The notes beneath the pieces are model-generated. The model was not told where the DNA came from and did no database searches. It worked only from the letters and a program-made list of their open reading frames with translations. Positions 42,001 to 48,000 of a stretch of DNA of 64,000 bases are shown in pieces (within the stretch, counting starts at the first letter, position 1; each line of letters starts with the position of its first letter). Origin of the DNA: Vanessa cardui (lineage: Eukaryota > Arthropoda > Insecta > Lepidoptera > Nymphalidae); the NCBI RefSeq assembly GCF_905220365.1, contig NC_061131.1, positions 3,038,001 through 3,102,000 on the forward strand. Direction: 5' to 3'. A program made the translations under genes and the position numbers.

Positions 42001-45000
42001 GTTGTTGGCAATTGGTAGGTTTTTGTAGCTATTTGTACATACAAGAAATACAAGTCACAAATAATTACACAACATTGTTACAAATTTTATTGACAATGTA
42101 AAGTAATTAATTAGAGAACGTTTTGACCACATAAAATTTGCCAATTTTCTACGTCTCTACAAAGGGACTTAAGAACAAGAACAAACGATTTAATAGTTAT
42201 ATACATACAAACATTTTACAACTATTACAATGTAAGCGGAACTTCATTATTTAATAAAGAAACTACGAAGTTTATATGAGATGTCATTTTTGTTTTACTT
42301 ATGAACTGCGTTTAACGATGAAATCTTAGTACAGTAATAAATAACATTTCGTATTATTTATTACTATTAGTAAACTATTGTATGGCCTAAGAATATATGC
42401 AGCCGATACTTTAATATTTATAGATTTCCTTGTTGGTCTAGTGGTTAGACATAAGGCCATATGTCTCGAGGTCCTGGACTCAAATTACCGTTCGATATTA
42501 CGTTTTTCCATCGAGATACTCTTAGTAACAGCCCGGATTAAATTGGGCTATGTACGCTCTTTACGTAAGTAATTCCAGTGGTACTGCATCTGGGCTCTGT
42601 AAGGTTGTTAAACTAACCTAACAAGATATAGTACATGTCACTATTAATATTTTTGACATAAATTTTACAATCGTTTCAGACACCAGTTCTTTCCGTTATG
42701 GATGATTAACAGTTTGAAACGAAAAAGAGATTTAAACTGTAGTAATATTAATACAATATATGAATAAATATTAATATTTTTTTCATTTCATTCTTTAATT
42801 GCATTTTTATTAACCGTCGAGAAAAGCAAAGTAAAATCAAAACTAATTTACATTATATATAAATTTTTATATAAGTTGGTATTTTGAAGACACAAGAAAA
42901 TAATATATTATTCGATGCATGTAAAGGTACTAACGTTCTAGGCAGTACTATGTATTTAAGCGCATATTACGTTACTGTTATGATAACCATGTAGTACGTG
43001 GTAATCCATGTCTGGTGTAACAGACACTACATAAATATCGTATTAAATAATCAGGATTGACAACACATGGTTTCATTGTATCTATATGGCTAAAGAGGAT
43101 TTTAGACTCCATTATTAAATATAGCGAGACATTACTCGTTAAAGATCGATTGAAAAAATAAAAGCGATTTATTTATTTATTTATTTATTTATTTAATATT
43201 TGGGAAACAAACAGATATAATATATAATCAAATTGCATAATACAGTTTAGATATCACATTATCCAGCGAAGTTTCCACCGATTGATAAAACATATAATGC
43301 ACTCAAATATTTTAACACAGTAAGAAAAATAAAAAATTATTTGACAATATTAAAAGTATATAGTTAAGTTAATTTAAGAAGGTTACAAATTATATCTTTA
43401 AATTTAATTAAAGATAAATGAAATATATCAATGTTCCCAAAATGCTTATTATATTCGCGACAAGCTCTGATTAGAAAACAGTTAGCATTATGTGATGAAT
43501 GACAAGTGGGAGTATAAAAACATAGCGGTTGACGAGCGTTGGATCGTGGGCAGTTCAGAGACAGCTTGCTTAGTAGAAAAGGGGAATCAATAATATTATT
43601 AATAATTTTATATAAGAAAACTTGGTCTCTCATAGATCGGCGTTTTGAGAGAGATAATAAAGGTTCATGGGTACAATCGCTAGATTTAAAAGACAAATAT
43701 TTTAAAAATTTGTTTTGGATCTTCTCAATTTCATTTATATGAATATTGTAGTGAGGATTCCATACCGTAGATGCATACTCGAGTATAGAACGGACGTAAG
43801 CGTTATAAAGCAGGTTAATAGTAGAAGTATTTTTAAATTCAGATCCTGTTCTCATTATAAATCCTAGCATGCGATAGGCTTTTGATGAAATACTTCTAAT
43901 ATGAGAACCAAAAGAAAGCTTGCTATCCAGAGTCACGCCTAAGTCTCTCACCTCGGTCTCCCTTGATATGTCGTTATTATTGATAGTATATTTATAAAGC
44001 AAAGTTTTACGCTTACGAGAAAAAGAAATTATAGCACATTTGTTTATGTTAAGGTGAAGAGAATTTAATTTGCAGTATGTCTCTAACCTATTTAAGTCAG
44101 ATTGTAGATCATGACAATCATCTAAAGATTTAATAGATTTGAAAATTTTTGTGTCATCAGCATATAGAAGAAAATCTGAAGACACAAATACATTATTTAT
44201 GTCATTTATAAATATATTGAACAGTAAAGGACCGAGGTGAGAGCCCTGAGGAACACCTGAACTTATCGGTATAAAAGATGACAGATAACCCCTAATAGAG
44301 ACAGCCTGACTACGGTTGCGAAGATATGAATCCAACCATCTGAGCAGGTCGCCGTGTATACCGAAACCTTCAAGTTTGTAAATAAGTATATTGTGAGACA
44401 CTTTATCGAAGGCTTTACAGTAATCGGTATACACGACATCCACCTGATGTCCTTGATCCATGGAATTAGAGACCCGGTGCAAAAATTCACATAAGTTTGT
44501 TTCCGTCGACCTTTTATTGATGAAACCATGTTGCTCATTTATTAAGTAGGGACGTATAATGGGGAATATTGTGTCGTAAATTATTTTCTCAAACAACTTC
44601 GCAATGCAGCAAAGTTTGGATATGGGCCTATAATTTTTTATATCATGTTTGTTACCGGATTTTAAAATAGGTACAATGTAAGATTTTTTCCATAAAGTAG
44701 GTAAACATCCGGTATGGAGAGACATGTTAAATAATAAAAATATCGGTAACGCTAATGCATTGCGAAATTGTTTAAGAAAACAGGGAGGTAAAGCATCAGG
44801 GCCGGTACCCTTACGTGTATCGAGGTTTTTAAGATAATTCTTGACAATTGGTATTGAGAGTTCAATAGAGTGTAGATCCACGAAAGATCGACCCTTCGGC
44901 GCCAATGAAACTGAACTTCCATCCGGTTCAAACACAGATTGAAAATAACTATTAAACATGTTGCTTATCTCCCCGCCATCAGATGATGATGTGTCTCCAA

Positions 45001-48000
45001 GAGTCATAATATTTGGTAAATCGTTAGGACCTTCCTTTTTTGATTTTAAAAAGGACCAGAAATATTTGCTGTTACGCCTAATTTCACATTCTGCGCGATC
45101 AATGTAAGCATTATAACAGTCTATTTCAACAACTCTCTGTCTATCTCTCAGAAGCAAAAATGTGTCATAATCCTTAAATCTAGAATAAATTTTCCATTTT
45201 CTATGATATTTTAATTTTTCATTAATTATTTTTATTAAAGGTTTGGTGTACCAAACAGGATATTTATGTGAGACATTAATTATTCTGGATGGTATATGTT
45301 GATCGATAATACTATAAACAATATTATAAAAAGTAGCTGTAGCAGTTTCAATATCAAGATTTGAAAAACGAAATTCCCAATCAATTTCATTAAGAGACTT
45401 GTTAATTGCCTCATTATTGGCTTTATGAAAAAGACGGATTGAATGGGGAGAGTAACGCATTAATTTGGTATGTACTTTCAATGAAGTTATTTCTAGAGCC
45501 GGGTGGAATTTGTCTTCATCGAGTAGGGGAAATGGACATTTAGAAACATTACAATTTCGATTACAAAAAACTAAGTCTAATAAACGATCAGTACAGTTCC
45601 GAGTGACATTATACTGCTTTAAATTTGAAAAAGACAGAAAATTGTGTAATGTTGTTACTAATGAGTCTCCGAGAGAATCGGACAACTCCATATAATCTTC
45701 TACCTGTATCCATTGCCCATTGCTTACATTAAAATCGCCCAGGATTAAATAAATATCGTTAGGTTTATCCAAAAGTAATTTAGAGATTAAATCAAAAAAG
45801 TAATTTTCGGACTCTACTTGCTGCGGGCAGTGAGGAAAGTAACAACAATAAATGTTTAGCAAGCGTGATTGTTGAAGACGAATAGTGACAACTATGGCTT
45901 CAGCTGCAAATTTATCAAAATTGATCTTTTCAAAACTGTGTACTTCAAATTCACGACGTAATGCAACTAGCACTCCGCCACCCATTTTATCACCACGACC
46001 CTCATAGTTGCGGTCGCATCGATATACAATATAACGATAGTCAAAAAGTTCAGAACTAAGCACCGAATCCAATAGCCAGGTTTCACTTAAACAGATAATG
46101 TCAAAATCGTTAAGAAGCAAACTTTTATAGAATAAGTTAGTTTTGGTGCGCAAACCACGAACATTTTGATAATAAATTTTTAAATTGTTATGATCCAACA
46201 CGGTGACCGAAGATTATAAGCATAATTAATATTTACAAATATAAAAATAATAATAAACATGTTCATACACTTGTCAAGAAAATAAAGTTTGGTAATCGTC
46301 AATTTGTAAAATAATCGCAGTATTAAAGCATTTAGGGAAATTGATTTTAAATAAGATAAATTAATTAAGATTGAACATACAAAAATTAAATTGAATTGAA
46401 ACATAATAACGCCTATTTGATTTTTTTTAAATCATTGACATTCGCAATATGAATAACAGGGCTGGTGTCACCTTTTCTAACCATAATTGAGCAATTTTTT
46501 ACCCAAACATATTTGAATTTTTGCTCTTTAGATATAGTTTTAGCACGCTGTAGGAGCATTTTATTAAATTTAGTTAAATGGTCGTTAAAATAAATACGAG
46601 AGTCATTTTTAGCAAAGCCCAGATCACTACATATTAACTTCAACTTTTTTAGGCAAGCCAAAAAATCGTCTTTTCTATAGCGCGCTTGCAAACGGATAAC
46701 AATGGGTTTGGGTTTATTGACTTGACTATTAGTTGCGACACGTGTTACAAAATCAATATCCGAGGGCTTCAAGTCGAAACCAGCCTTAACAGCTATTTCC
46801 TCTGTGATGCGAAGAAGGTTCTCGCCCTTCTTTTCAGGAATACCACAGATTTCGATGTTAGAGCGTCTCGCCCACTGATCCTTTGTATTTATATCCATTT
46901 CTATTTTTTCGGATACAGATTTCAAGTGTTCAACGCTGGCAACCAAAGCATCAAAGGCCTTAAACTTTGTCTCCATTTGAAATATTTTATCATTAATTTT
47001 ATTGTGTTCGTCGTTGATAAAACCCATAGCTATTTTGATATCCTGTATTTCTTGTCTCAGTGAGGTAATTTCATTAGAGATGCTGCTCAAATCCAGTTTC
47101 ATTGCATTAAATTCCGATTTAATAATATTCTGTATATCCAGAGATAGAGACTGCCCGATCTGATCTTGTTTCGGCCGAACACGCAGGGTTATATTGTCGT
47201 CAGCCGAATCCTCTCTACTATCGCTGACGTCGCGAGCATTGCCACGAACAGGTGTATTATCTTTATTACGATAGGTCGGTACGCGGCATTTTTGTGAGCA
47301 ATCGGGGCAAATCCATGATGATTTAAGATCGGATGACAATTTTTTGTTCACTTTTTGAGGAAAAATACAGCGATAGTGAAAAGAAATCTGACAGAGTTTA
47401 CAGTTCAATATGCTGGCTTGATCTGCTTCGGTAGAAGTACAACACCCAAATTTATTCATAGTTAATGCTTCCTTTATAGGCGAAAGCCAAAAGTAATATG
47501 AAATAAAATCTTCTTTATATTATATTTTAAAATAAAAAAATAAAAAAAAAAATCCTTTTTTATCGGGAAGCGATCTCGTGCCCGTCTCGTCTTAACTGTT
47601 TAAAGCAACCATGTGTAATGAAGAGCCAAGCGCAATTATATCACATATGGTAAAAATAACTCTCAGTATAGTACGGAGTGTTTTAGAATATTGCAAAGCA
47701 GGTAAAGCGAATACAATAATATTACAAGCACCGACAATTAGAGTTAATATTATTAAATGTTCACCAGAAATACTATGATACACTTTTATACACTTTAAAT
47801 ACGTTCAAACTCTTCACAGTACCAAATTAATATGATACACGCGCAGACACTTAAGTATTTAATTGAAGATTATTGTCATTAACACTTTTTTCTTTGAGTA
47901 CACATAGTTTTCAATTTTCCTCGAAAAAAAGACATCCACTTAAAGAGAGGACGAGATAACGTTTCTTGATAAACTTTGAACTATCACGAATTGAATTAGG

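Larger units (their letters stand above)
43169..47567 (-). mobile_element. CR1/Jockey-type non-LTR retrotransposon, apparently complete
   Basis: About 4.4 kb on the minus strand, within Amph intron 1 and in the same direction as Amph transcription. It has a short 5' leader, ORF1 (47459-46413), a 211-bp gap, ORF2 (46201-43364), a 3' UTR and a terminal (AAAT)n microsatellite. The 7-bp word aagcgat flanks it at 43162-43168 and 47568-47574, a plausible target-site duplication, which would mean a full-length insertion. Both ORFs are unbroken, which points to a recent insertion. A short simple-repeat tail instead of poly(A), and an ORF1 with a PHD-like finger, fit the CR1 side of the Jockey superfamily (CR1, Daphne or Kiri types). 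The exact clade needs a tree. Confidence 0.88.

Noticed and set aside
43539..47063. Plus-strand ORFs within 43.5-47.1 kb
   Set aside because: They are antisense to the LINE ORFs, which carry all the expected motifs.
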